From the NCBI RefSeq assembly GCF_900112305.1, contig NZ_FOKT01000001.1, positions 496,001 through 560,000 of the forward strand: a stretch of 64,000 nucleotides of DNA. The letters run 5' to 3'. The stretch is from Microbulbifer thermotolerans. Its GTDB lineage: Bacteria; Pseudomonadota; Gammaproteobacteria; Pseudomonadales; Cellvibrionaceae. The translations under genes were made by a program, and so were the position numbers. Position 1 is the stretch's first letter. Every line of letters starts with the position of its first letter. Positions 27,407 to 36,272 of this stretch are shown here, piece by piece. A model generated the notes under the pieces. It worked only from the letters and a program-made list of their open reading frames with translations, made no database searches and was not told the origin of the DNA.

Positions 27407-28771
27407 GTGAGCGCACCCGTCGAAGAAACCACCGAACTGGCAAAACGCCTTCAGACAGAGCAACCGCGGCGCGCCGCGCGTATTGGTATCTGCGGTCTGG
27501 GCACGGTCGGAAGCGGCACAGTCAATGTAATGCTGCGCAACAGTGCGGAGATCGCTGCCCGTTGCGGGCGCCCGGTGGATATCGTCCAGATAGGCGCGCG
27601 CCGCGACAATCCGGCGTGTGATACCAGCGGGTTGAATGTCACCCGCGAGATCTTCGATGTAGCCAATAATCCAGATGTGGATATTCTGGTGGAGCTGATC
27701 GGCGGTACCACTGTAGCACGGGAGTTGGTGCTGGCTGCCATTGACAGCGGCAAGCATGTGGTCACCGCCAACAAGGCACTGATCGCCGAACACGGCAATG
27801 AACTCTTTGCCGCCGCGGCGGAAAAGGGCGTGACCATCGCCTACGAGGCCGCCGTGGCGGGTGGCATCCCTATTATCAAGTCCCTGCGTGAGGGGCTGGC
27901 GGGTAACCGCATCCAGTGGCTGGCGGGGATTATCAACGGCACTGGCAACTATATCCTCACCGAAATGCGCGACAAAGGCCGCAGTTTTGAAGAGGCTTTG
28001 GCCCAGGCGCAGGCCCTGGGCTACGCCGAGGCCGACCCCACCTTTGATGTCGAGGGTATAGACGCGGCGCACAAGCTGGTGATCATGGCTTCTCTGGCCT
28101 TTGCCATCCCCCTGGCGTTCGACAAAGTTTATACCGAGGGCATCAGCCGCATTTCCATAGAGGATATCCGCTATGCGGACGAACTCGGCTACTGCATCAA
28201 GCATATCGGGTTGGCGCGGCGCACCGAGGCTGGTGTCGAGTTGCGGGTGCACCCGACTTTGATCCCTCAGCGGCGCCTTATCGCCAACGTGGATGGTGTC
28301 ATGAACGCGGTGTTGGTCAATGGCGATGCCGTGGGGCCCACGCTCTACTATGGTGCCGGCGCCGGTGCAGAGGCCACCGCCTCGGCGGTGATCGCAGATA
28401 TTGTCGATGTGGCGCGCACACTAGAGGCCGACCCCTGCCAGCGAGTACCCGCTGCCGGTGTGGCAGAGGGCAATCAGGATGGCCCCCGGGTGCTGCCGAT
28501 GGAAGAAGTGCTCACCAGCTACTATCTCCGCATTTCCGCACAGGACAAGCCCGGTGTCATGTCCCAGGTAGCGAAGATCTGCAGTGACCAGGGTATCAGT
28601 ATCGAGGCACTGATCCAGCACGAGCCCGCCGAGGGGGAGACCCTGGTGCCGGTGGTAATACTCACCAGTCGCGCCAAGGAGGCCAGCTTGCGCGAGGCAG
28701 TGGCGCAAATTGAGGCGCTGGACACTGTCGAAGGTGAGGTGGTGCGGATTCGTGTAGAGCCGCTCGGTTGA
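27407..28771 (+). CDS. hom: Homoserine dehydrogenase (monofunctional, with ACT domain)
   Basis: 454 aa; reduces aspartate semialdehyde to homoserine, branch point to Thr and Met. N-terminal NAD(P)-binding GLGTVGSGT (about residues 28-36), central catalytic domain with VTANKAL, INGTGNYILTEM and EADPTFDVEGIDAAHKL (substrate Lys/Asp region), and a C-terminal ACT domain (from about 375; YYLRISAQDKPGVMSQVAKI) for threonine feedback. No aspartokinase is fused, unlike E. coli ThrA. GTG start. thrC follows after 104 bp. Confidence 0.95.
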   Translation: MSAPVEETTELAKRLQTEQPRRAARIGICGLGTVGSGTVNVMLRNSAEIAARCGRPVDIVQIGARRDNPACDTSGLNVTREIFDVANNPDVDILVELIGGTTVARELVLAAIDSGKHVVTANKALIAEHGNELFAAAAEKGVTIAYEAAVAGGIPIIKSLREGLAGNRIQWLAGIINGTGNYILTEMRDKGRSFEEALAQAQALGYAEADPTFDVEGIDAAHKLVIMASLAFAIPLAFDKVYTEGISRISIEDIRYADELGYCIKHIGLARRTEAGVELRVHPTLIPQRRLIANVDGVMNAVLVNGDAVGPTLYYGAGAGAEATASAVIADIVDVARTLEADPCQRVPAAGVAEGNQDGPRVLPMEEVLTSYYLRISAQDKPGVMSQVAKICSDQGISIEALIQHEPAEGETLVPVVILTSRAKEASLREAVAQIEALDTVEGEVVRIRVEPLG

Positions 28772-28808
28772 TCCGCAAATCTTGGGCAGGCCCCCGTCTG
28801 GGCCGGAC

Positions 28809-28839
28809 CCGGCAGCAGCGGTAAACCGGCCGCTGCCGG
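28809..28839 (+). promoter_or_regulatory. Nested hairpin between hom and thrC
   Basis: CCGGCAGC (28809-28816) and GCTGCCGG (28832-28839) form a perfect outer stem, and CGG/CCG around TAAA can form a small inner one. No T-run follows, and thrC begins 36 bp later. It may tune thrC expression relative to hom. Confidence 0.5.
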
Positions 28840-28875
28840 AAAGAATTCTGTATTTGATTGGTACCAATAAGCATC

Positions 28876-30270
28876 GTGAAATTTATCAGCACCCGCGGCC
28901 GCGCGCCGTCACTCTCCTTTGCCGATACAGTACTCACCGGCCTCGCCAGTGATGGCGGTCTCTATGTGCCGGAATCCCTGCCGGCGTTTTCCCGTGAGGA
29001 AATCGCGTCCATGGCGGGCCTGGACTACCGCGAACTGGCTTTCCGCATCATGCAACCCTTTGTCGGCAGTGACGTCAGCGAAGAGGAATTGCGCGGCATT
29101 ATCGATCGTTCGTACAGCACATTCCGCCACAGTGCCATAGCGCCGCTGGTGCAGACGGATACCAATGAATGGATATTGGAGTTGTTCCACGGCCCGACAC
29201 TGGCCTTCAAGGATTTTGCTCTGCAGTTTCTCGGCCAGCTGTTCGATCTCCTGCTGAAGAAGCGCGGTGAGCGCGTTGTGGTGATGGGCGCTACTTCTGG
29301 CGATACCGGTTCAGCCGCGATCGAAGGCTGCAGGCACTGTGAAAATATCGATATTTTTATCCTGCACCCGCACAACCGCGTGTCGGAAGTGCAGCGTCGG
29401 CAGATGACCACGGTGCTGTCGGACAATGTGTTCAATATTGCCTTGGAGGGCAACTTCGACGACTGTCAGAATATGGTCAAGGCCAGTTTCGCCGAGCAGT
29501 CGTTCCTGCCCGATGGCCGTCGCCTAGTGGCGGTCAATTCCATCAACTGGGCGCGCATCATGGCGCAGATCGTCTACTACTTTTACGCCGCCCTGCGCCT
29601 GGGGGCACCACAGCGGACAGTCAATTTTTCGGTCCCCACCGGCAACTTCGGCGATATTTTTGCCGGTTACCTGGCACGGCAGATGGGGCTCCCCATCGGC
29701 CAGCTGGTGATCGCCACCAATGCAAACGATATCCTGCACCGTTGTATCAGTGACAACGACCACTCCCCCAGGCCGCTAGTGCACAGCTTGTCGCCCAGTA
29801 TGGACATCATGGTGTCCAGCAATTTCGAGCGTTTGCTTTTTGACCTCTACGGCCGTGACGGCGCTGCGGTAGCGGCCCTGTTGGCGGATCGCAGTGCCCC
29901 CATGCACCTGAGTAAGGAAGCCCTGGACAGGGCGCGGGAGTTATTCTCCTCTTATCGAGTGGACGATACGCGCACCGTGGAAGTGATACGGGCGGTGTAC
30001 GAATCGAGCGGCTATCTGCTCGATCCGCATACGGCGATCGGTGTAGAGGCGGCGCGCCAGGTGCGCAGAGCGGAGGACCAGCCCATGGTTTGCCTCTCCA
30101 CCGCGCATCCGGCAAAATTCCCTCAGGCGGTGGCCCGTGCGCTGCCAACACAGGAAATTCCCCTGCCGACCCATATGCAGGATTTGTTTCGGCGCGAGGA
30201 GCGTATGAAGGTTCTGCCCAACGACCTCAAGCGGGTCCACGAATTTATGGCAATGGCGCTCGGCGGGTGA
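28876..30270 (+). CDS. thrC: Threonine synthase
   Basis: 464 aa PLP enzyme converting O-phosphohomoserine to threonine. Start FISTRGRAPSLSFADTVLTG is the family N-terminus; the PLP-lysine is in GPTLAFKDFALQF (about residues 104-116); the phosphate-binding ATSGDTGSAA is near 140. The long class with the N-terminal domain, as in E. coli-type ThrC. GTG at 28876 chosen because VKFISTRG aligns with the family; an in-frame TTG at 28858 is an alternative. Confidence 0.94.
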   Translation: MKFISTRGRAPSLSFADTVLTGLASDGGLYVPESLPAFSREEIASMAGLDYRELAFRIMQPFVGSDVSEEELRGIIDRSYSTFRHSAIAPLVQTDTNEWILELFHGPTLAFKDFALQFLGQLFDLLLKKRGERVVVMGATSGDTGSAAIEGCRHCENIDIFILHPHNRVSEVQRRQMTTVLSDNVFNIALEGNFDDCQNMVKASFAEQSFLPDGRRLVAVNSINWARIMAQIVYYFYAALRLGAPQRTVNFSVPTGNFGDIFAGYLARQMGLPIGQLVIATNANDILHRCISDNDHSPRPLVHSLSPSMDIMVSSNFERLLFDLYGRDGAAVAALLADRSAPMHLSKEALDRARELFSSYRVDDTRTVEVIRAVYESSGYLLDPHTAIGVEAARQVRRAEDQPMVCLSTAHPAKFPQAVARALPTQEIPLPTHMQDLFRREERMKVLPNDLKRVHEFMAMALGG

Positions 30271-30335
30271 CAGCCAACCTGTAGTAGGGGCGGGCCGAAT
30301 ACCCTTGCCCTCACTGCGAAATTTGCTGAGCAAGA

Positions 30336-32063
30336 ATGAATACAAGAATTCAGCGGCGGCCAGTGGATTTGTCCACTGGCCGTTTTGCTTCTGATACCCC
30401 CAAAATTCTGCAGCGGGTGCTGCTCGGTCGCGGAGTCACTTCCGAGGCGGAACTGGACCACCGTTTAGCCAGGCTGCATCCACCCCAGACCATGCGCGGT
30501 GTGGACACCGCCGTGCGCCTGATTGCCGAAGCGATTCGGGCGCAGGAAAAAATACTGATTGTCGGTGACTTCGATGCCGACGGCGCCACTAGCAGTACCC
30601 TGGCGGTGTTAGCTCTCGGTGCCATGGGTGCGGCGAGTGTCGATTTCCTGGTTCCCAATCGTTTTGATTACGGCTACGGCCTGACACCGGAAATCGTGAT
30701 GGTGGCAAAGGAATATGAGCCCGCTCTGCTGATTACCGTCGATAACGGTATCAGCTCCATAGACGGCGTGGCCGCGGCCAAGGCCTCCGGTATGAAGGTG
30801 GTTGTCACCGATCACCATTTGCCGGGAGAACAATTGCCCGATGCCGATGCGATCGTCAATCCCAACCAGCCGGGTTGCCAGTTCCCAAGTAAAAATCTGG
30901 CCGGTGTGGGGGTCATTTTTTATTTGCTCAGCCGCCTGCGCACCGCCCTGGTGGAGAGCGGCTGGTTCGCGGATCAAGGTATCAGCCCGCCCAATATGGC
31001 CGACTACCTGGATCTGGTGGCGCTGGGCACAGTCGCTGACTTGGTACCGCTGGATCACAATAACCGTATTTTGGTGCACCAGGGTATTGCCCGCATCCGC
31101 GCGGGCCGCTGCCGGCCCGGGATCGCCGCCCTGCTGGAAGTGGCCGGGCGGGATCAGCGCAGACTGTCCACGACAGATATCGGTTTTATCCTCGGTCCGC
31201 GTATCAATGCCGCCGGGCGCCTGGATGACATAGGTACCGGTATCCGCTGCCTGCTGACCCGCGATCCATCCGAGGCCCGTGAACTGGCCGCGGAACTGGA
31301 CGCCCTCAATCGCGACCGCAAGGCGATAGAGCAGGGCATGCAGCGCGAAGCCATGGCGGCGCTGGAAAAGCTGCAGCTGGAGGGCGAGATCCCTTGGAGC
31401 CTGTGCCTGTATGATGAAAACTGGCACCAGGGTGTGGTTGGCATTCTCGCCAGTCGCATCAAGGAAAAATTTCACCGTCCAGTGATCGCCTTTGCGGACG
31501 GGGACAACGGTCTGATCAAGGGGTCCGCCCGTTCGATTCCGGGATTGCATATCCGCGATACCCTGAGCGACGTGGACGCAGCCCACCCCAAGCTGATTAC
31601 CAAGTTCGGCGGCCACGCCATGGCCGCTGGACTCAGCCTGCCGGCGGAGAAGTTTCCCGCGTTTGTAGATGCCTTTGAAGCGGCGGTGCGCAATCGACTG
31701 ACAGAAAAGCAGCTGCAGGCGGTGATTGACTCCGATGGCGAATTGGAGCCGCACGAATTTACACTGCAGACGGCTGCGACCCTGCGCGCCTGTGCGCCCT
31801 GGGGACAGGCGTTCCCCGAGCCGTTGTTCGATGGTGAATTCCTGTTGCTGCAGCAGCGTATTGTCGGCGAGCGCCACCTGAAAATGGTCCTTGCCCCGTT
31901 GCAAAGTCCGCAGCAGGCACTGGATGCCATCGCCTTCAATGTGGATACGGAGCAGTGGCCGCGGCCAGTGGATAGGGTCCGGGTGGCTTACAAGCTCGAT
32001 ATCAACGAATTCCGCGGCCGTGAATCCCTGCAATTGTTGGTAACTTATCTCGAAGCGATGTGA
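30336..32063 (+). CDS. recJ: Single-stranded-DNA 5'-3' exonuclease RecJ
   Basis: 575 aa; degrades 5' single-stranded ends in RecF-pathway recombination and mismatch repair. The DHH-domain motifs are FDADGATSST (about residues 75-84), TVDNGISS, and the diagnostic Asp-His-His in VVTDHHLPGEQ (about 155-165). The DHHA1 domain has FGGHAMAAGLSL near 425, and an OB-like C-terminal region ends the protein. Full length compared with about 577 aa in E. coli. In many relatives recJ is near hom/thrC, as here. Confidence 0.95.
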   Translation: MNTRIQRRPVDLSTGRFASDTPKILQRVLLGRGVTSEAELDHRLARLHPPQTMRGVDTAVRLIAEAIRAQEKILIVGDFDADGATSSTLAVLALGAMGAASVDFLVPNRFDYGYGLTPEIVMVAKEYEPALLITVDNGISSIDGVAAAKASGMKVVVTDHHLPGEQLPDADAIVNPNQPGCQFPSKNLAGVGVIFYLLSRLRTALVESGWFADQGISPPNMADYLDLVALGTVADLVPLDHNNRILVHQGIARIRAGRCRPGIAALLEVAGRDQRRLSTTDIGFILGPRINAAGRLDDIGTGIRCLLTRDPSEARELAAELDALNRDRKAIEQGMQREAMAALEKLQLEGEIPWSLCLYDENWHQGVVGILASRIKEKFHRPVIAFADGDNGLIKGSARSIPGLHIRDTLSDVDAAHPKLITKFGGHAMAAGLSLPAEKFPAFVDAFEAAVRNRLTEKQLQAVIDSDGELEPHEFTLQTAATLRACAPWGQAFPEPLFDGEFLLLQQRIVGERHLKMVLAPLQSPQQALDAIAFNVDTEQWPRPVDRVRVAYKLDINEFRGRESLQLLVTYLEAM

Positions 32064-32125
32064 TGCGACCTGTGGGGTAAACACGGGCGCTGTGCTCAAA
32101 ACTCTATTTTTTTCCAAGTGATAGT

Positions 32126-33034
32126 ATGAAAGGACAACAGGCGAAAGCCGAATTACTGCTGCTGTTTGCCGCTTTTTTCTGGGGGCTGGCTTTTGTCCCA
32201 CAAAAGGTGGCGATGGAATATATGCCACCGCTGGCGTTCAACGCCTGGCGCTTTCTGCTCGGTGGCTTGATTCTGATTCCCCTGGTTTACTGGCTTTCGT
32301 CCCGCCGCGAGGTGGCGACACCGGAGGCGGGCACCCAGATAAAAAGCCGCTGGCGCGACAGTTTTGCCGGCGGAGCGATACTGGGATTTTGGCTGTTCCT
32401 CGGCGCGGCGCTGCAACAGTGGGGACTGGTATATACCAGTGCCGGGCGCGCCGGTTTTATTTCCGGTATGGAAATGCTGCTGGTGTCGTTAATTGGGCTC
32501 TCCCTGGGAATTGCCACCAACCGCTGGACCTGGGCAGGTATCGGGGTGGCACTGGCGGGCCTCTATGTGCTGGGAGACTTTTCCCAGGAATCACAGATGA
32601 TCGGTGATCTGCTGGTCTTCGCCGGCGCCTTCGCCTTTGCGATACAGGTACTGACTGCGGACCGGTTGGTAAAACGCCGCCACGCACTGCGCCTGGCCGC
32701 GGTGCAGTTTATCTTCTGCGGCCTCTTTTCCACGCTGGCGTCACTGTTGGTGGAAGATGCCAGTCTGCAGGGCGCGGTGGACGCCGCCTGGCCCATCGCC
32801 TATATGATGATCTTCTCCACCGCGGTGGCATTCACCTTCCAGCTGCTGGGACTGCGTCACGCGGCCACCTCTCACGCCACGGTGATAATGAGTTTGGAGT
32901 CGGTATTCGCCCTGCTAGCGGGTTGGATGATCCTTGGGGAGGTATTCAGCGGGCATGAGCTGCTCGGCTGCGGTTTGATGCTCGCCGGAATGCTATTGAG
33001 CCGCTATGGGACTCACGCGGGAAGTCATCACTGA
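32126..33034 (+). CDS. EamA/DMT-superfamily transporter
   Basis: 302 aa integral membrane protein with about ten hydrophobic segments arranged as two EamA repeats (about 8-150 and 160-295). LLFAAFFWGLAFVPQK at the start, YTSAGRAGFISGMEMLLVSLIG at the end of the first repeat and ATSHATVIMSLESVFALLAGW at the end of the second are typical drug/metabolite transporter features. The substrate is unknown. Its TGA overlaps the ATG of the next exporter gene by one base, suggesting coupled translation of two exporters. Confidence 0.85.
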   Translation: MKGQQAKAELLLLFAAFFWGLAFVPQKVAMEYMPPLAFNAWRFLLGGLILIPLVYWLSSRREVATPEAGTQIKSRWRDSFAGGAILGFWLFLGAALQQWGLVYTSAGRAGFISGMEMLLVSLIGLSLGIATNRWTWAGIGVALAGLYVLGDFSQESQMIGDLLVFAGAFAFAIQVLTADRLVKRRHALRLAAVQFIFCGLFSTLASLLVEDASLQGAVDAAWPIAYMMIFSTAVAFTFQLLGLRHAATSHATVIMSLESVFALLAGWMILGEVFSGHELLGCGLMLAGMLLSRYGTHAGSHH

Positions 33035-33666
33035 TGGACGTGATCGACTTTTCGCTGCTAGTGCTGTTTGTGCCGACATTTTTCTTCGTATCGGTGACTC
33101 CGGGGCTTTGCATGACCCTGGCGCTGACCATGGGAATGACGCTGGGGGTGCGCCGCACCCTGTGGATGATGGCCGGGGAGTTGACCGGAGTGGCATTGGT
33201 GGCGGTGACCGCGGTACTGGGAATCGCAGCCCTGATGCTCAAGTACCCCGGCGCCTTTCAGATATTCAAATACTGTGGTGGTGCTTATCTGGCCTGGCTC
33301 GGTCTGCAGATGTGGCGCGCCCGGGGGCACATGGCCATTGCGACATCGAAGGAGGGGGCCGCGGCGCCGCCCACCCGCGGGGCGCTGGCGGCCCAGGGAT
33401 TTATCACCGCAGTGGCCAATCCCAAGGGGTGGGCCTTCTTTATCGCGTTGTTACCCCCCTTTATCAGCGACAGTCGGCCCCTGGCGCCGCAGCTGGCAGT
33501 CCTGGTTGCTATCATTTTGCTGTTGGAATCCCTGTGCCTGTTGATTTACGCTGGTGGTGGCCGCACCCTGAGCCGCCTGTTGGCCAGAGGCGACAACCTG
33601 CGATTGATCAACCGCATTGCCGGCAGCTTGATGATGGGCGTCGGTATCTGGCTCGCATTTGGTTGA
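33034..33666 (+). CDS. LysE/RhtB-family amino-acid exporter
   Basis: 210 aa with six hydrophobic segments, the usual LysE layout. FVSVTPGLCMTLALTMGMTLGVRRT near the N-terminus replaces the common PGP pattern, and GFITAVANPKGWAFFIALLPPFI (about 128-150) is the conserved NPK region. Likely exports an amino acid or derivative (homoserine/threonine-type exporters belong here); proximity to hom-thrC is suggestive but not proof. Starts within the stop codon of the DMT gene. Confidence 0.85.
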   Translation: MDVIDFSLLVLFVPTFFFVSVTPGLCMTLALTMGMTLGVRRTLWMMAGELTGVALVAVTAVLGIAALMLKYPGAFQIFKYCGGAYLAWLGLQMWRARGHMAIATSKEGAAAPPTRGALAAQGFITAVANPKGWAFFIALLPPFISDSRPLAPQLAVLVAIILLLESLCLLIYAGGGRTLSRLLARGDNLRLINRIAGSLMMGVGIWLAFG

Positions 33667-33701
33667 TTGCAGAACTCACCAGCTTTATGGAGGAAGCACA
33701 A

Positions 33702-34148
33702 TTGAACAGAAAAATTCCCTTGCTGTTGTTGATCCCCGTTCTCACCCTGTCCCTGGGTGCCTGCGAGCGGCGGGCGGAAAAGGAATCCCAATCCGAGGCG
33801 ATGTCAGAGATGAAGCAAAACAGCGCGGAGGCGGAGCAGCCGCCGGCACAGGCGGAGGAGCTGGTCTGGGTCTTTGAGGGGCGCGGCAACCGTCAGTGCG
33901 AGGGCGGCGGTCTTTCTCTGGAGGAAAGTCGCGCCAAATTGGCCGATAGCGGTGTGGAAGTTGAGGAGTCCCGTTGTGCCACCCGCACCGATCGTATGTA
34001 CCCGGCGGTGTGCGGAGCGCCCACCGGTGACATATTGATGCACCTGATCCCCATGGACGCGCTGGACGCGGCTCTGGAGTTGGGGTTTGACCCCGCTGAC
34101 CAGATTCAGTACCAGCAGCGCGGCAGTTGTCCCGACAACGATTCCTAA
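33702..34148 (+). CDS. Small predicted lipoprotein of unknown function
   Basis: 148 aa if started at the TTG at 33702, which has GGAGG 8 nt upstream; an ATG at 33687 overlaps that Shine-Dalgarno sequence and is less likely. The signal peptide has a lipobox (LSLGAC, Cys at about residue 19), so the product should be lipidated. An acidic Gln/Glu/Ser-rich linker (20-55) precedes a folded part with four Cys (NRQCEGG, SRCATR, AVCGAP, GSCPDND) that could form two disulfides. I recognise no domain. Directly follows the LysE gene. Confidence 0.7.
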   Translation: MNRKIPLLLLIPVLTLSLGACERRAEKESQSEAMSEMKQNSAEAEQPPAQAEELVWVFEGRGNRQCEGGGLSLEESRAKLADSGVEVEESRCATRTDRMYPAVCGAPTGDILMHLIPMDALDAALELGFDPADQIQYQQRGSCPDNDS

Positions 34149-34560
34149 GATTTTCCCGCTACAGCGCGTTACCCGGCGACCTATCACTATTCCTACAAAA
34201 TCCTCGCCCTCCGCGGAGGGCGTGCCGTATCCGAGAGCTAGATCCCAAATTATGCCGCAGTTGGCGCGGCAAACATCAGTTGGTTTGACAGCGTTGTCAG
34301 TGTGTCCGTAGTGTGAAGTGGCTTTCTGCGCAGGTACCAGGACAGCATCGAGCGCGGCAGCCAATTAAAGCGCATGTATTTCCCTGAAAGTTGAATGTCC
34401 GGGCGGGTGTTTTCCTGTCAGGCCTTTTATCAGTCTGGCGCTTCAGGGCGTGGTGCGCCCGGTCTGCTGTTGCGGTTCTGGGGTTTTGGAATGTCAGGCG
34501 GAAAGAGCATCGTCAATAGCGGCTGCGGTGGGCGGTCGTATCAGTTTACGGAGAGTCGTC
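34149..34560. other. 412-bp intergenic region before the chitinase gene
   Basis: No convincing reading frame. A palindrome CCCTCCGCGGAGGG lies at about 34207-34220, soon after the lipoprotein stop. TTGACA at 34285-34290 is a possible -35, but the best downstream -10 (TAGTGT, 34309-34314) is weak. The chitinase Shine-Dalgarno (GGAGAG) is just before 34561. Chitinase genes in marine bacteria are usually inducible, so an operator is expected here but I cannot point to one. Confidence 0.4.
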
Positions 34561-36180
34561 ATGAACAGAGTTTGCAATGCCGTTGTTTTCCGCATGCACC
34601 GGCTTTTGTTTGCCCTGTTATTACCTCTGGGTGCCAGCGGCGTTTTTGCGTTCGATTGCAGTGGTTTGCCAGAGTGGGATAGCACCGCCGCCTACACCGG
34701 TGGTGCTCAGGTGAGATACAACAACTTTGCCTATAGGGCCAATTGGTGGAGCCAGGGCGCCAACCCTGAAAGTCATTCTGGCCAGTGGCAGGAATGGACC
34801 AACTTGGGCCAATGCAATGGCGCGGGGAGCAGTTCTTCGTCCAGTTCTTCATCTAGCTCTTCATCTAGCTCTTCATCTAGCTCTTCATCCAGTTCCGGCA
34901 GCTCATCCGGCTCTGGAGGTTCTTCCGGCGGCGCCTGTAGCTCGCCGCAATACCGCGCGGGGACCAGTTATAGTGCCGGTGAAACAGTGCAGAACTTGGG
35001 ATTCGAATACCGCTGTGATATTGCCGGCTGGTGTTCTTCCTCCGCGGCCTGGGCCTATGCGCCCGGCGAAGGGATGCACTGGCAGGATGCCTGGACCCAG
35101 GTGCGCAGCTGTGGCGGTGCGTCCAGTAGTTCGGGCTCTTCTTCCAGCGGCAGTGGCAGCGGCGGGCCCGGTAATGGAGGCAGCAAGCGGATTATTTCCG
35201 GCTATTGGCATAATTTTGATAACGGTTCCGGTGTTATCCCGATAGCCGATGTGTCGGATGCTTTTGATGTGATCAATGTGTCTTTCGCCGAACCCACGGG
35301 CGCGGCTCCGGGGGAAATCGGTTTTAAGCTGGATCCGCTGTTCAACGAACAGTCATTTATCGCCGGTATTCAGGCCAAGCAGGCCGATGGAAAAAAAGTG
35401 ATCATCAGTATCGGCGGCGCCAATGGTCAGGTGCGTCTTGAGACAACCCAGGCCCGCGACAATTTTGTCGACTCGATGATTCGCATTATCGACCGATATG
35501 GTTTCGACGGTTTAGATGTGGATTTTGAAGGTCACTCGCTGGAGTTGAATGCCGGGGATGTGGATTTCCGCAATCCCACCACGCCGGTTATTGTGCACCT
35601 GATCGAAGCGCTCAAGGCGCTAAAGGCACACTATGGCCCTGACTTTATGCTGACCATGGCCCCGGAGACATTCTTTGTACAGCTGGGGTACAGCTTTTAC
35701 GGTGGCAGTTGTTCCGGTTGTGACCGCCGTGCCGGCGCCTACCTCCCGGTTATCCATGCACTGCGCGATGATCTCAATTGGCTGCAAGTGCAACACTACA
35801 ATTCGGGGCCCATTATCGGGCTGGATAATCAGTATCACAGCATGGGGGTGGCTGATTTTCATATCGCCATGGCCGATATGGTACTGACGGGCTTCAACGT
35901 GGGCGGAAATCCCGACCATTACTTCCCACCCCTACGCCAGGAACAGGTTTTGATCGGTTTGCCCGCGAGCGTCAATGCCGGTGGCGGATTCACCTCTGTG
36001 CAGGAAGTGCACGCGGCGCTCAATTGTCTGGTCAAGCTGCAGGGTTGTGCTACTTACACTCCGCATACCAGCACTGGTTGGACGGGCATCGGTGGCTTGA
36101 TGACCTGGTCGATCAACTGGGACAAATTCAACAATTATGAATTTTCCACCGAGCACCGGACATTCCTCGACAACCTTTAA
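34561..36180 (+). CDS. Secreted GH18 chitinase with two carbohydrate-binding modules
   Basis: 539 aa. Signal peptide about residues 1-30 (hydrophobic LLFALLLPLGASGVFA); a second Met at residue 12 is an alternative start. First CBM5/12-type module (31-83: YTGGAQVRYNNFAYRANWWSQ), a poly-Ser/Gly linker encoded partly by a 12-bp tandem repeat, a second Cys- and Trp-rich module (126-184), another Ser/Gly linker, then a GH18 domain (210-539). The catalytic DxxDxDxE is intact as D316, D319, D321, E323 (GFDGLDVDFEG), with SIGG upstream. Expected to hydrolyse chitin outside the cell. The GH5 gene downstream shares the same module type. Confidence 0.92.
   Translation: MNRVCNAVVFRMHRLLFALLLPLGASGVFAFDCSGLPEWDSTAAYTGGAQVRYNNFAYRANWWSQGANPESHSGQWQEWTNLGQCNGAGSSSSSSSSSSSSSSSSSSSSSSSGSSSGSGGSSGGACSSPQYRAGTSYSAGETVQNLGFEYRCDIAGWCSSSAAWAYAPGEGMHWQDAWTQVRSCGGASSSSGSSSSGSGSGGPGNGGSKRIISGYWHNFDNGSGVIPIADVSDAFDVINVSFAEPTGAAPGEIGFKLDPLFNEQSFIAGIQAKQADGKKVIISIGGANGQVRLETTQARDNFVDSMIRIIDRYGFDGLDVDFEGHSLELNAGDVDFRNPTTPVIVHLIEALKALKAHYGPDFMLTMAPETFFVQLGYSFYGGSCSGCDRRAGAYLPVIHALRDDLNWLQVQHYNSGPIIGLDNQYHSMGVADFHIAMADMVLTGFNVGGNPDHYFPPLRQEQVLIGLPASVNAGGGFTSVQEVHAALNCLVKLQGCATYTPHTSTGWTGIGGLMTWSINWDKFNNYEFSTEHRTFLDNL
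34831..34890 (+). repeat. 12-bp tandem repeat coding the poly-Ser linker
   Basis: Five units close to AGCTCTTCATCT lie head to tail, with the middle three nearly identical and the outer ones diverged at third positions. Each unit encodes four Ser, so copy-number change keeps the reading frame and only alters linker length. Confidence 0.85.
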
Positions 36181-36182
36181 CT

Positions 36183-36218
36183 CCCTTTGCGAGCCGGTGC
36201 CACCGACAAGGCAAAGGG
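36183..36218. terminator. Hairpin between the chitinase and GH5 genes
   Basis: CCCTTTGC (36183-36190) and GCAAAGGG (36211-36218) are perfect 8-bp arms with a smaller CGGTG/CACCG hairpin nested in the loop. No T-run follows. It probably ends or stabilises the chitinase mRNA, which would give the GH5 gene its own transcript, though read-through is possible. Confidence 0.5.
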
Positions 36219-36272
36219 AATGGATAAGTTGCGAATGAAATTTTGACCTTGGCCGTCAAGAGAGAAAAGCCA

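Noticed and set aside
34831-34890. Short regular repeats that could suggest a CRISPR-like array
   Set aside because: The units are head to tail with no spacers, in frame, and encode poly-Ser in the chitinase linker.
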